Shown: in pieces, positions 34,228-42,898 of the stretch
How the letters are laid out: the number at the start of each line of letters is the position of its first letter
How positions within the stretch are numbered: the first letter of the stretch is position 1
Assembly (NCBI RefSeq): GCF_001746415.1
Contig: NZ_MEHJ01000001.1
Coordinates: forward strand, 1,054,001 to 1,118,000
Direction: 5' to 3'
DNA length: 64,000 bases
Origin: Streptomyces agglomeratus
Lineage (GTDB): Bacteria > Actinomycetota > Actinomycetes > Streptomycetales > Streptomycetaceae
Made by a program: the position numbers and the translations under genes
The notes under the pieces: model-generated
Databases searched by the model: none
What the model saw: only the letters and a program-made list of their open reading frames with translations
What the model was told of the DNA's origin: nothing

Positions 34228-35154
34228 GTGAGGTGCGGACGATTCACGGTATTCGCCGCGCTGGCGCTGGCGCTGGCCTGGGTGACCGGCTGCTCGGACC
34301 CCTCGGACACCACCACGGCCGCCGCTCCCCCGCCCGGAGCCCGGGCGGCGGCGCCTGTTCCGGCCCCTCCCTCCGAGGCGGCTCCGGACTCACAACCGCC
34401 GCACGCCAGGTCGCGCGTGCTCTACCTCGGGGACTCGCTGGCCATGGAGAGCCGGCAGGTCCTCGCCGACCGTGTCGCCGCCGGGGGGCGGGCGACCGTA
34501 CACAGCGCGCCGTACTCCGGTACCACGCTGTGCGACTACCTGGAGGGAACAGCGCGCGACTCCCTCGTACCGGCCGGGCACAAGGCGGCCGCCCTGGTCA
34601 GGTCGCAGCGGCCGCAGGTCGTGGTGCTCCAGTTCTGGGGCAACGCGTGGGCGTACACACCCTGCATGGACTCGATCCCGCAGGACGGCGGCTCCCGCTA
34701 CTACACGCGGTACGCCGCCGACGCGAAGGCCCTCACGGAGCAGATCGCGGCGGCGGCGAGCAGCGCCGGCATCGAACGGCCCAGGATCGTCTGGGTGCTA
34801 CAGGGCCCGGACGCCTTCTCCCCGGACCGGGTGCGCCGGGTCAACGACATCTACCGGGACCGGGCGGCCGCCGGCCGGGACGTGGTCGCGGACGCCGGCC
34901 GGGCGGTGAGCCCGGCGGACGCCCGCTACACCTGGGCGCAGCGGCTGCCCTGCAACGAAGCCGAGCGGGCCCGCCCCGGCGACTGCCGCGGCGGGCTCAC
35001 CCCGCTGCACCGGGACGATGACCACCTGCACTTCTGCCTCGCGCCGACCACGAAGAACCCGCGAGCGTGCCCGGTGCGTTCACCGGGCATCGAGCGCTAC
35101 TGCGCGGCGATCGCCGAGACGGTCGACGCCGTACTGCGCCGGCCGGGCGGTTAG
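34228..35154 (+). CDS. SGNH-hydrolase lipoprotein
   Basis: The GTG at 34228 is preferred because AAGGGGAGAGG precedes it; an upstream GTG at 34186 lacks this. The 308-residue product has a lipobox (VTGC, Cys22) and a Pro/Ala linker to ~60. The SGNH fold follows: block I VLYLGDSLAMES (Ser70 nucleophile), block III Asn in FWGNAW and the C-terminal Asp/His block in DDDHLHF. Four later Cys residues may pair. Relatives include extracytoplasmic acyl/acetyl esterases and O-acyltransferase-linked SGNH domains. Its stop codon overlaps that of the convergent dehydrogenase gene. Confidence 0.82.
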   Translation: MRCGRFTVFAALALALAWVTGCSDPSDTTTAAAPPPGARAAAPVPAPPSEAAPDSQPPHARSRVLYLGDSLAMESRQVLADRVAAGGRATVHSAPYSGTTLCDYLEGTARDSLVPAGHKAAALVRSQRPQVVVLQFWGNAWAYTPCMDSIPQDGGSRYYTRYAADAKALTEQIAAAASSAGIERPRIVWVLQGPDAFSPDRVRRVNDIYRDRAAAGRDVVADAGRAVSPADARYTWAQRLPCNEAERARPGDCRGGLTPLHRDDDHLHFCLAPTTKNPRACPVRSPGIERYCAAIAETVDAVLRRPGG

Positions 35155-36878
35155 GGCTTCATCTCGTACGTCCCGGACAGCGCCTCCACGCGCTCCCAGA
35201 CCCGGGCCGAGCGGGCGTCGTCGACGACCGGACGCCGCACCGCGCCCAGCGCCCAGCTCTGCTGCTCCTCGGTGGCCGAATCCTTGCCGTACAGCTCGAC
35301 GGAGTGCGCGGAGAAGTCGCGTACGAGAACGGAGAACAGCTCGTCCAGCACGTCCTCGTCCAGGCCGGTCAGGCGCGCCTGCTCAAGGATCAGCTGGCCG
35401 TGCACGACCAGCGCGAACAGCTGGCCGACGGCGAGCAGCAGATCGAGGTCACGGCTCTGCTCCTCACCCGGGGCGGCGGTGGTGACGAACTCGCACAGGG
35501 CGTCCGCCTGCTCGCGGAAGCGGCCGACGTTCGGGACGTGGGCGTACGCGTCGTAGGCCGTGCGCCAGTCGTGGAAGCGTACGGAGCCCAGGCCGCGCGC
35601 CGGTCCCTGCCGGAAGAGGAAGTCGTCGTCCGCCGCGTCGAGGCGCGTCGGCACGGGCGCGTACCCGGCCGGGTCCAGCAGGTGGTTGCGCATGAACTTG
35701 AGGATGAGCGCGAGGTTGACGTGGACCGTGCCCTCCAGCTTGGGCAGCCCGCGGATCTCGACGGCGGCCTGAGCGAAGTAGGTGTCCTTCTCGAAGCCCT
35801 TGGCCGCGATGACGTCCCACATCAGGTCGATGACCTTCTCGCCCTCGGTGGTCACCTTCATCTTCGTCATGGGGTTGAAGAGGAGGTAGCGGCGGTCGTC
35901 GGGTCCGGCGGAGCGGAAGTAGTCGACGGCGCGGTCGCTGAACAGCTTCATGCCGACGAGCCGGACGTACGCGTCGGTCAGCTCACGGCGCACGTGCGGG
36001 AAGGCGGTGACGGGGCGGCCGTACAAGATGCGGTTGCTCGCGTGGGTGACGGCTTCGTACATCGCGTGCTCGCAGATGCCGATGGAGGCCGTGCAGAGGT
36101 TGAACTTGCCGACGTTGACGGTGTTGAGGGCGGCGTCGAAGGCGGCGCGGCCGGTGTGCAGCACGTCGTCGGGGCCGACCGGGTAGTCGTCGAGGCGGAA
36201 CTCGCTCACGTACTTCGAGGAGTCGACGACGTTCTTCACCAGGTGGTACGCCGGGTGGCGGCTGTCGGCGGCGAAGAAGACGTACCCGTCCGGGCCCTCG
36301 ACGTCGGTGCGGCGGCCGAAGACGGAGACGAGCCCGGCGGCGTTGCCGTTGCCGATGTAGTACTTCGAGCCGCTCGCGCGGAAGCCGCCGGCACCGTCGC
36401 TGTCCGGCTCCAGCAGCATGTCGGTGGAGTAGATGTCCGCGCCGTGCGACTTCTCGGACAGGCCGAAGGCGAACACCTCGCCCTGGGCGAGGAGGTCGGC
36501 GGCGCGGGCGCGGGCGGTGGCGTTGTCGCTCTGCCAGACCGGGCCGAGACCGAGGACGGTGACCTGCCAGGCGTACCAGTAGTCGAGTCCGTAGAAGCCG
36601 AAGATCTCGTTGAGGGCGGCTATCCGGGCGGTGTCCCAGCGCTTGTCCTGCTCGCCGCCGGCGGCGGAGGCGGGCGTGAGGAAGGTCGCGAACAGCCCTT
36701 CCTTCGCGGAGAACGCGAGGAAGTCCGCGAGCCAGGCACGGGAGCGGTAGTCCTCGATCAGCCTGCGCTTGCCGCGGTCCTCGAACCAGTCGACGGTGGC
36801 GCGCAGCAGCCTGCGGGTCTCGGGGTCGAAGTGCACCGGGTCGTAGGTGCGCGGGTTGAACAGCAGCGGGTCGGCCAT
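35151..36878 (-). CDS. Large acyl-CoA dehydrogenase/acyl-CoA oxidase-like flavoprotein
   Basis: The ATG at 36876-36878 gives 575 residues, longer than classic ~390-residue dehydrogenases and closer to acyl-CoA oxidases. Motifs are FAFGLSEKSHGADIYSTDM (FAD/substrate loop), GSKYYIGNGNAAGLVSVFG, YVRLVGMKLFSDRAVDYFRS and WDVIAAKGFEKDTYFAQAAVEIRGLPKLEGT. The C-terminal ~120 residues are helical. It lies directly downstream of, and in the same direction as, the PadR regulator gene (120-bp gap), which probably controls it. Confidence 0.85.
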   Translation of the reverse strand: MADPLLFNPRTYDPVHFDPETRRLLRATVDWFEDRGKRRLIEDYRSRAWLADFLAFSAKEGLFATFLTPASAAGGEQDKRWDTARIAALNEIFGFYGLDYWYAWQVTVLGLGPVWQSDNATARARAADLLAQGEVFAFGLSEKSHGADIYSTDMLLEPDSDGAGGFRASGSKYYIGNGNAAGLVSVFGRRTDVEGPDGYVFFAADSRHPAYHLVKNVVDSSKYVSEFRLDDYPVGPDDVLHTGRAAFDAALNTVNVGKFNLCTASIGICEHAMYEAVTHASNRILYGRPVTAFPHVRRELTDAYVRLVGMKLFSDRAVDYFRSAGPDDRRYLLFNPMTKMKVTTEGEKVIDLMWDVIAAKGFEKDTYFAQAAVEIRGLPKLEGTVHVNLALILKFMRNHLLDPAGYAPVPTRLDAADDDFLFRQGPARGLGSVRFHDWRTAYDAYAHVPNVGRFREQADALCEFVTTAAPGEEQSRDLDLLLAVGQLFALVVHGQLILEQARLTGLDEDVLDELFSVLVRDFSAHSVELYGKDSATEEQQSWALGAVRRPVVDDARSARVWERVEALSGTYEMKP

Positions 36879-36997
36879 GGATATGTCCGCCTTTCCGGCT
36901 TGGGATGAGGGGTGAGGGATGAGGCAGGAGGGTGAGGTACGAGGGGTGGGGTACGACGGGTGGGGTACGGCCGACGGTGGCTGGAAGGCGCCGGGGG

Positions 36998-37591
36998 TCA
37001 GGCCGGTGCGGGAGGCGCGCCCGCCGGTCCGGGTCCGCGCCCGGCGGCGAGCCGGTGGAGTGTGGCCAGTACGTCGTCCAGCCAGGCGAGCATCATCCGT
37101 TCGTACGCGATGCCGCCCCGCAGCACGGCGTGCTGGAGCTCCCGCCCCGGGTCGGGCGCCCGGGGCGCCTCGGGGCCGGTGAAGTCGCGCCGCTCCCCCG
37201 CGAGGTAGTGCGCGAGCCGGTCGGTGTGGGCCCGGTAGTGCCGCTCGACCTCGCCGATCAGCGCGGCCGGGTCGTCGAACGCCGCGCCGCGGATCTTCAC
37301 CGCGAGGTCGTGCCGCACGCTCTCGGGTTCGATCGGCTCGTGCAGCCACTGCGCGAGGGCGTCCCGGCCGAGGGCGGCGACGGAGTACTCCTTCTTGTCC
37401 GGCCGGGCCTGCTGCGCCACCTCGCGGGCGTCGATCCAGCCGTCGCTCTCCATGCGCTTGAGAACGCGGTAGATCTGCTGGTGGGTGGCGTTCCAGAAGT
37501 ACCCGATGGACCGCTCGAACCGCCGGGCCAGCTCGTAGCCGGAGCCCGGCTTCTCCAGCAAGGAGACGAGGATCGCGTGTTCGAGGGCCAT
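36998..37591 (-). CDS. PadR-family transcriptional regulator
   Basis: The protein has 197 residues with ATG at 37589-37591. The N-terminal winged helix reads MALEHAILVSLLEKPGSGYE, with HQQIYRVLKRMESDGWI and KKEYSVAALGRDALAQWL. The C-terminal helical dimerisation domain (PadR_C) contains IRGAAFDDPAALIGEVERHY. A perfect 9-2-9 palindrome lies 12 bp upstream of the start (37604-37623), suggesting autorepression and control of the downstream acyl-CoA dehydrogenase gene. The C-terminus is Gly/Ala/Pro-rich. Confidence 0.9.
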   Translation of the reverse strand: MALEHAILVSLLEKPGSGYELARRFERSIGYFWNATHQQIYRVLKRMESDGWIDAREVAQQARPDKKEYSVAALGRDALAQWLHEPIEPESVRHDLAVKIRGAAFDDPAALIGEVERHYRAHTDRLAHYLAGERRDFTGPEAPRAPDPGRELQHAVLRGGIAYERMMLAWLDDVLATLHRLAAGRGPGPAGAPPAPA

Positions 37592-37603
37592 GCCCCGATC
37601 CTT

Positions 37604-37623
37604 CTATGCAACTCGTTGCATAG
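37604..37623. promoter_or_regulatory. PadR operator
   Basis: CTATGCAACTCGTTGCATAG: arms of nine bases are perfectly complementary around a 2-bp centre. The ATGCAAC/GTTGCAT core is of the type bound by PadR-family repressors. It sits immediately upstream of the PadR gene. Confidence 0.75.
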
Positions 37624-37768
37624 ACAAGCGCCACGGCGCGGGTGAGACACGGCTCACCCGCCGCGCGTACGCACCCGTACACGGGCGGCTCCGTGCGCCA
37701 CCTAGGCGCGGGAGCCCGCGCGGGAGTACAAATGACAATGTGGTCGATCGTTTTCCCCCTTGCCGGGC

Positions 37769-40486
37769 GTGCCGGTGCGGTCACTGACCAGGAAGCGCCC
37801 GCGGAGCGTCGCCGGACAGGTCTTCGTCCTCCAGGTGGCGATCGTGCTGCTGCTCGCGGCCGGTGCCGTACTGGCCCTTGTGTTGCAGTCGCGCCACGAC
37901 GGCGACCGTGAGGCCCGCAACCGGTCCGTCGCGGTCGCCGAGACGTTCGGCCACTCGCTCGGGCTCCGTGAGGCGCTGAGGGCCCCGGACCCGTCCAAGA
38001 TCCTCCAGCCGCTCACGGAAGAGACGCGCAAACGGGCGGGTGTCGACTTCATCGTGGTGATGGACACCCGCGGCATCCGCTACACACATCCCCAGCCCGA
38101 CCGGATCGGCGAGCGGTTCGTCGGCACGATAGAACCCTCGCTGGCCGGCCAGGTGCACACCGAGAGCGTCGAAGGGCCGCTCGGCCAGGAGATCCAGGCC
38201 ATCGTCCCAGTGACCGCCGACGACGGCGAGGTCGTGGCGCTGGTCTCGGCCGGTCTCACGGTGCAGAACGTCACCGGTGTCGTCGAGCGGCAGCTCCCGG
38301 TCATCCTCGGCGTCAGCGCGGCCGGCCTGGCCGTGGCAACCATCGGCACGGCCCTGGTCACCAGACGGCTGCGGCGGCAGACCCACGGGCTCGGGACCCT
38401 GGAGATGACCCGGATGTACGAACACCACGACGCGGTCCTGCACGCCGTCCGGGAGGGCGTCCTGATCACCGACGGGGACGGCCGCCTCCTGCTCGCGAAC
38501 GACGAGGCGAAGCGGCTGCTCGACCTTCCGGCCGACGCCGAGGGGCGGCACATCGGGGAGCTGTCCCGCCTCGACCAACGGATGGCCGGTCTCCTGCTGT
38601 CCGGCCGGGAGGCCACGGACGAGGTCCTGGCGGCGGGGAACCGGCTGCTGGTGGTGAACCAGCGGCCGACGAAACCCCACGGTCAGCCCGAGGGGACCGC
38701 CGTCACCATCCGCGACTCCACCGAGATGCGCGTCCTCACGGGCCGGGCCGAAGCGGCTCGCCGGCGGCTGAAGCTGCTGTACGACGCGGGGGGCGGCATC
38801 GGCACCACGCTCGACGTGGAACGGACGGCCGAGGAGCTGGCGAACGTCGCCGTACCCCGGTTCGCGGACTTCGTGACCGTCGATCTGGCGGACCAGGTGC
38901 TGCACGGCGACGAGCCGACCGGCTCGGGCGCGGACCTGCGGCGTACGGCGGTCAGCGGCATCCGCGACGACCAGCCCCTCTATCCGCGCGGCAAACTGAT
39001 CGACTTCCTGCCGTCCACTCCGCAGGCCCGCGGGCTCGACAGCGGCCAGGCCGAGCTGGTGCCGGACCTGTCCGACGCACCGGGCTGGTTCGCCCAGGAC
39101 CCGCCCGTGGCGCGGAGCATCGTCGAGTACGGCATCCACTCCCTCATCACGGCGCCCCTCAAGGCGCGGGGCGTCGTCCTCGGACTGGTCAACTTCTGGC
39201 GCATGGAGAAGCCGGAGCCCTTCGACGACGACGACCTGTCCCTGGCCGAGGAGCTGGTCGCGCGGGCCGCGGTCAGCATCGACAACGCCCGCCGCTACAC
39301 CCGCGAACACACCGTGGCCGTAGCGCTCCAGCGCAGCCTGCTGCCGCGCGGCCTCCCCGAGCACAGCGCCGTCGAGGTGGCGCACTACTACCTGCCCGCT
39401 CAGTCCGGGGTGGGCGGCGACTGGTTCGACGTGATCCCGCTGTCGGGCAGCCGCGTCGCCCTCGTCGTCGGTGACGTGGTCGGCCACGGGCTGCACGCGG
39501 CGGCCACCATGGGGCGGCTGCGTACGGCGGTGCACAACTTCTCGTCCATCGACCTGCCGCCCGACGAGCTGCTGTCCCGCCTCGACGACCTCGTGCAGCG
39601 CATCGACCACAACGGCGAGGACGGCGCGAACGCCGACGACGACGGCATGCTGGGCGCCACCTGTCTGTACGCCGTGTACGACCCGGTGTCCCGGCGCTGC
39701 GTCATGGCGCGGGCGGGACACCCGCCACCGCTGGTGGTCCGACCCGACGGACCGGTGGAGATCGTCGATCTGCCGACCGGGCCGCCGCTGGGGCTGGGCG
39801 GGATGCCGTTCGAAACCGCCGAGCTGCTGCTGCCCGAGGGCAGCCAGCTCGTGCTCTACACGGACGGCCTGGTGGAGGACCGTACCCGTGACATCGACGA
39901 GGGGCTGGAGCTGCTGCGCTCGGCCCTGAACCACCCGGACCGGCACCCGGAGGAGAGCTGCCGGGCGATTCTCGACGTCCTGCTGCCGGCTCGTCCGCGC
40001 GACGACGTGGCTCTGCTGGTCGCCCGGACCCGTACGCTCGGCCCGGACCGTGTCGCCGAATGGGATGTGCCGTTCGAACCGAGCGCGGTCGGTGCCATGC
40101 GAGCGGTCGTCGCGAAGAAGCTGGACGAGTGGGACCTGTCGGGGCTCGCGTTCGGCACGGAACTGATCCTCAGCGAGCTGATCACCAACGCCATCCGCTA
40201 CGGCTCCGCTCCGGTGCGGATGCGACTGCTGCGTGACCGCACCCTGACCTGCGAGGTGTCCGACGGAAGCAGCACGTCGCCCCATCTGCGGTACGCCGCC
40301 ACCACGGACGAGGGAGGACGGGGCCTGTTCCTGGTGGCCCAGCTGAGCCAGCGGTGGGGCACCCGGTACACGTCGGCGGGCAAGGTCATCTGGGCCGAGC
40401 AGGCGCTGCCGGGCCCCTCGGGCGACCCGGAGCAGGAGCTTCTCGGCTTCTTCGACATCGACGAGATCGGCATCGACACCCTCTGA
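37769..40486 (+). CDS. Membrane SpoIIE-type PP2C phosphatase with CitA/DcuS-like sensor, PAS, GAF and HATPase domains (paralogue)
   Basis: The start is uncertain: GTG 37769 is used, with TTG 37760 and GTG 37775 as alternatives; none has a clear ribosome site. About 905 residues. The domain order equals that of the 10033 gene: TM helix, external sCache-like domain (RYTHPQPDRIGERFVG), TM helix, PAS, GAF (YGIHSLITAPLKARGVVLG), SpoIIE PP2C (GGDWFDVIPL, LVVGDVVGHGLHAAAT, LVLYTDGLVEDR) and a C-terminal RsbW-like ATPase (LILSELITNAIRYG, DEGGRGLFLVAQ). Here the frame closes normally with a 20-residue acidic tail. It is the clearest evidence that the first copy should end near 12.7 kb. It converges on a third SpoIIE gene. 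Confidence 0.88.
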   Translation: MPVRSLTRKRPRSVAGQVFVLQVAIVLLLAAGAVLALVLQSRHDGDREARNRSVAVAETFGHSLGLREALRAPDPSKILQPLTEETRKRAGVDFIVVMDTRGIRYTHPQPDRIGERFVGTIEPSLAGQVHTESVEGPLGQEIQAIVPVTADDGEVVALVSAGLTVQNVTGVVERQLPVILGVSAAGLAVATIGTALVTRRLRRQTHGLGTLEMTRMYEHHDAVLHAVREGVLITDGDGRLLLANDEAKRLLDLPADAEGRHIGELSRLDQRMAGLLLSGREATDEVLAAGNRLLVVNQRPTKPHGQPEGTAVTIRDSTEMRVLTGRAEAARRRLKLLYDAGGGIGTTLDVERTAEELANVAVPRFADFVTVDLADQVLHGDEPTGSGADLRRTAVSGIRDDQPLYPRGKLIDFLPSTPQARGLDSGQAELVPDLSDAPGWFAQDPPVARSIVEYGIHSLITAPLKARGVVLGLVNFWRMEKPEPFDDDDLSLAEELVARAAVSIDNARRYTREHTVAVALQRSLLPRGLPEHSAVEVAHYYLPAQSGVGGDWFDVIPLSGSRVALVVGDVVGHGLHAAATMGRLRTAVHNFSSIDLPPDELLSRLDDLVQRIDHNGEDGANADDDGMLGATCLYAVYDPVSRRCVMARAGHPPPLVVRPDGPVEIVDLPTGPPLGLGGMPFETAELLLPEGSQLVLYTDGLVEDRTRDIDEGLELLRSALNHPDRHPEESCRAILDVLLPARPRDDVALLVARTRTLGPDRVAEWDVPFEPSAVGAMRAVVAKKLDEWDLSGLAFGTELILSELITNAIRYGSAPVRMRLLRDRTLTCEVSDGSSTSPHLRYAATTDEGGRGLFLVAQLSQRWGTRYTSAGKVIWAEQALPGPSGDPEQELLGFFDIDEIGIDTL

Positions 40487-40531
40487 CTGTCAACCTGCTA
40501 CCGGGTCTACAGGGCCCGGGCCAGCCGGGGC

Positions 40532-42592
40532 TCAGCCCCGCCGGGTGCGCGCCAGGAGCACCGCCACGTCGTCCTGCACCGGGCGGGCGGCCAGCAGCTG
40601 TTCGAGGATGCCGTCGCAGAGGGCTTCCAGCGGCTGTTCACGGTGGACCAGCGCCCGTGCGAGCTGCTCCAGCCCCTCGTCGAGGTCCCGGTCACGGGCC
40701 TCGATCAGGCCGTCGGTGTACAGCACCAGCAGGCTGCCCGGGGGCAGCGGTACGCGCTGGGTCCTGAAGTCGCGTCCGCCCGTCCCCAGCGGCACGCCCG
40801 GTGAACCGCCGAGAAAGGTGACGTCCCCGCCGGCCGTGGCCACGGCGGGCGGTGGGTGGCCGGCCCTGGCGATCACGCATTCGGCGGCGGCCGGGTCGTG
40901 CACGGCGTACACGCACGTCGCCATCTCGTCCTCGCCCAGGTCGGTCACCACGGCGTCGAGGGAGCGGAGCATCCGCGCCGGAGAGACGTCGTGGCGGGCG
41001 AGCGTGCGTACGGCCGTGCGCAGCTGCCCCATGACGGCCGCCGAATGAATCCCGTGCCCCATCACGTCCCCGATGACGAGCCCGGTCCTGCCGTCCGGCA
41101 GCGAGATGGCGTCGAACCAGTCGCCGCCGACGTCGTGGTCGCTGGCGGGGAGGTAGCGCCCGGTGAGTTCCAGACCGGTGACGGCGGGCAGCGCGCTGTT
41201 CGTCAGGCTGCGGCGCAGGGTGAGGGCCGCCTCCCGCTGGGTGGTGTACATGCGCGCGTTGTCGATGTTCAGGGCCGCGCGGGCGACCAGTTCGTCGACG
41301 AGTACGCAGTCCTGCTCGTCGAACGGTTCCCGGGAGCGCTGCCGCGTCACCACCACGGCGCCGAGCACCTTGCCGCGGGCCACCAGGGGGATGAGCCGCG
41401 CGGAACCGAGGGACGTGAGGTACGCGCGCAGCCGGTCGGCGTGCGGGTCGGTGATCAGCGCCGGGATGTCGGACTGGTAGAGGTTCATGGGCCGCCCGTC
41501 GGCGATGACGCGTTCGTACACCGAGCCGAGCGGGATCTGGAACCTCATGCCCGCCGTGAGCTTCGCCGTGGGAGCGGACGGGTCGGGGAAGGCCGCCGCC
41601 ACCCGGCGGACGACACCACGGGTGGACGCGGCGGCCTCGTCCGGCTCCAGGACCTCTTCCAGCAGTTGTACGTCGGCCGAGTCCGCGAGCTGCGGCACGA
41701 GCAGCTGCACCATCTCCTCGGCGGTCTGCCGCAGGTCCAGCGTCGTCCCGATGCGGGTGCCGGCCTCGGCGAGCAGGGCGAAGCGGCGCCGGGCCCGTTC
41801 GGCGTCGGCATGCGCCTGCTGGCCCTCGGTGATGTCGATCAGGGAGGCGATCAGCCCCAGTCTCCGGCCGGCGTTGTCGAGCAGCGGGGCGTACGAGCAC
41901 GACCAGGTCCGGTCACGGTCTGGGTCGGCCGCGGTCCGGCCGGTCCGGCGGGCGTCGACGACGGGCGCGCCGCGGTCCAGTACCTGCCGCATCATCGACT
42001 CCAGGGCCGCCGCGTTGACCCCGGGCACCACTTCGGTGAGCCGTTTGCCGAGGTGCTCGGCGGCGGAGACGCCGTTCATCCGAGCCAGGGCGTCGTTCAC
42101 GCGCAGGAACCGCAGGTCGGGGCCGAGGGTGGCCAGGCCGATGGGCGACTGGGTGAAGAGGCTCTCCAGGGCCGCCAGGGAGTCCCGCATGTGCAGGACC
42201 TCGGAGGTCTCCACGGCGATCAGCAGGGTGCCGGGCCGGCCCTGCGGGTCGGTGGCGGGGACGATCCACATCTCCATCGTCACATCGTGGCCGTCACGAT
42301 GGCGCACGGGCAGCGTTCCGACCACGGTCTCGCCCGCCCGGACACGCCGGGTCAGGCGCTGGGCGAGGTCCCGGTTGGCGTCGGGGACCAGGACGCGCGA
42401 GGCGGGGCGGCCGAGGACGTCCTCGGGCTGATGGCCGAGCAGGTCGCGTGCGGCGAGCGACCACTCCACGACGTGCCCCTCCGCGTCCTCACGCCAGAGC
42501 GCGATGGGCAGCAGTTCACGGAGCACGCCCGCGTACCCGACAACCCCCGGGGGCTGTCCCGGCGCGTCGCCCGCCGACTGGTGTGTGTCCAA
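40532..42592 (-). CDS. Cytoplasmic PAS-PAS-GAF-SpoIIE phosphatase
   Basis: The product has 686 residues from a TTG at 42590-42592 (no better start seen). There is no membrane helix. It contains two PAS domains (~25-140, LLPIALWREDAEGHVVEWSL; ~145-270, SPIGLATLGPDLRFLRVNDA), GAF (~290-450) and a SpoIIE PP2C domain (~470-680, VGGDWFDAISLPDGRTGLV, IGDVMGHGIHSAAVMGQLRT, LLVLYTDGLIEARDRD, DDVAVLLARTR). No C-terminal HATPase domain is present, unlike the two other phosphatases here. It probably dephosphorylates an anti-anti-sigma factor in response to redox, gas or small-ligand signals. Confidence 0.88.
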   Translation of the reverse strand: MDTHQSAGDAPGQPPGVVGYAGVLRELLPIALWREDAEGHVVEWSLAARDLLGHQPEDVLGRPASRVLVPDANRDLAQRLTRRVRAGETVVGTLPVRHRDGHDVTMEMWIVPATDPQGRPGTLLIAVETSEVLHMRDSLAALESLFTQSPIGLATLGPDLRFLRVNDALARMNGVSAAEHLGKRLTEVVPGVNAAALESMMRQVLDRGAPVVDARRTGRTAADPDRDRTWSCSYAPLLDNAGRRLGLIASLIDITEGQQAHADAERARRRFALLAEAGTRIGTTLDLRQTAEEMVQLLVPQLADSADVQLLEEVLEPDEAAASTRGVVRRVAAAFPDPSAPTAKLTAGMRFQIPLGSVYERVIADGRPMNLYQSDIPALITDPHADRLRAYLTSLGSARLIPLVARGKVLGAVVVTRQRSREPFDEQDCVLVDELVARAALNIDNARMYTTQREAALTLRRSLTNSALPAVTGLELTGRYLPASDHDVGGDWFDAISLPDGRTGLVIGDVMGHGIHSAAVMGQLRTAVRTLARHDVSPARMLRSLDAVVTDLGEDEMATCVYAVHDPAAAECVIARAGHPPPAVATAGGDVTFLGGSPGVPLGTGGRDFRTQRVPLPPGSLLVLYTDGLIEARDRDLDEGLEQLARALVHREQPLEALCDGILEQLLAARPVQDDVAVLLARTRRG

Positions 42593-42898
42593 CGCATCGA
42601 CCTAACCCCGGGAGGGCGCATTTCGTACAAAATCACCTTAGCCGCTCCCGTCGTCCGCGGGGTGCGATCACTCGGGTCCGTAGCCGCGCATGCGCCTGGA
42701 CGGAGCCGGGCAACGGCTCCCACGGCCCTCCGCGGGACGAAGGCGGAGGGAGGCGGGCGAAGGCGGAGGAAGCGCTCTCTCACCGCACCGCGGCGGATAC
42801 CGGCCAGTGGGCACCGCCCGTCCTCCGGTGAGGTGATGATGTCTCCAGGTACCACCGCCCGGTCAGGACGAAGTTCCGACGACAAGGAGTACGAAGGC
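42593..42898. other. 306-bp divergent intergenic region
   Basis: It separates the SpoIIE gene (minus) from matB (plus). It holds an AT-rich imperfect palindrome ATTTCGTACAAAAT (42620-42633, 12 of 14 positions symmetric) close to the SpoIIE start, and a short direct repeat (ACGAAGGCGGAGGGA / GCGAAGGCGGAGGAA, ~42738-42772) on the matB side. In-frame start codons at 42838-42842 would lengthen MatB by about 20 residues. No other gene or RNA was recognised. Confidence 0.6.

Noticed and set aside
36879..37784. Open frame extending the acyl-CoA dehydrogenase upstream by about 300 residues
   Set aside because: The extension is antisense/out of frame to the PadR gene and has no domain; the ATG at 36876-36878 matches family N-termini.
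40856..42898. Long plus-strand open frame that continues into matB and would add about 680 residues to it
   Set aside because: It is antisense to the SpoIIE phosphatase gene, contains no recognisable domain, and MatB homology and a good ribosome site begin at 42899.
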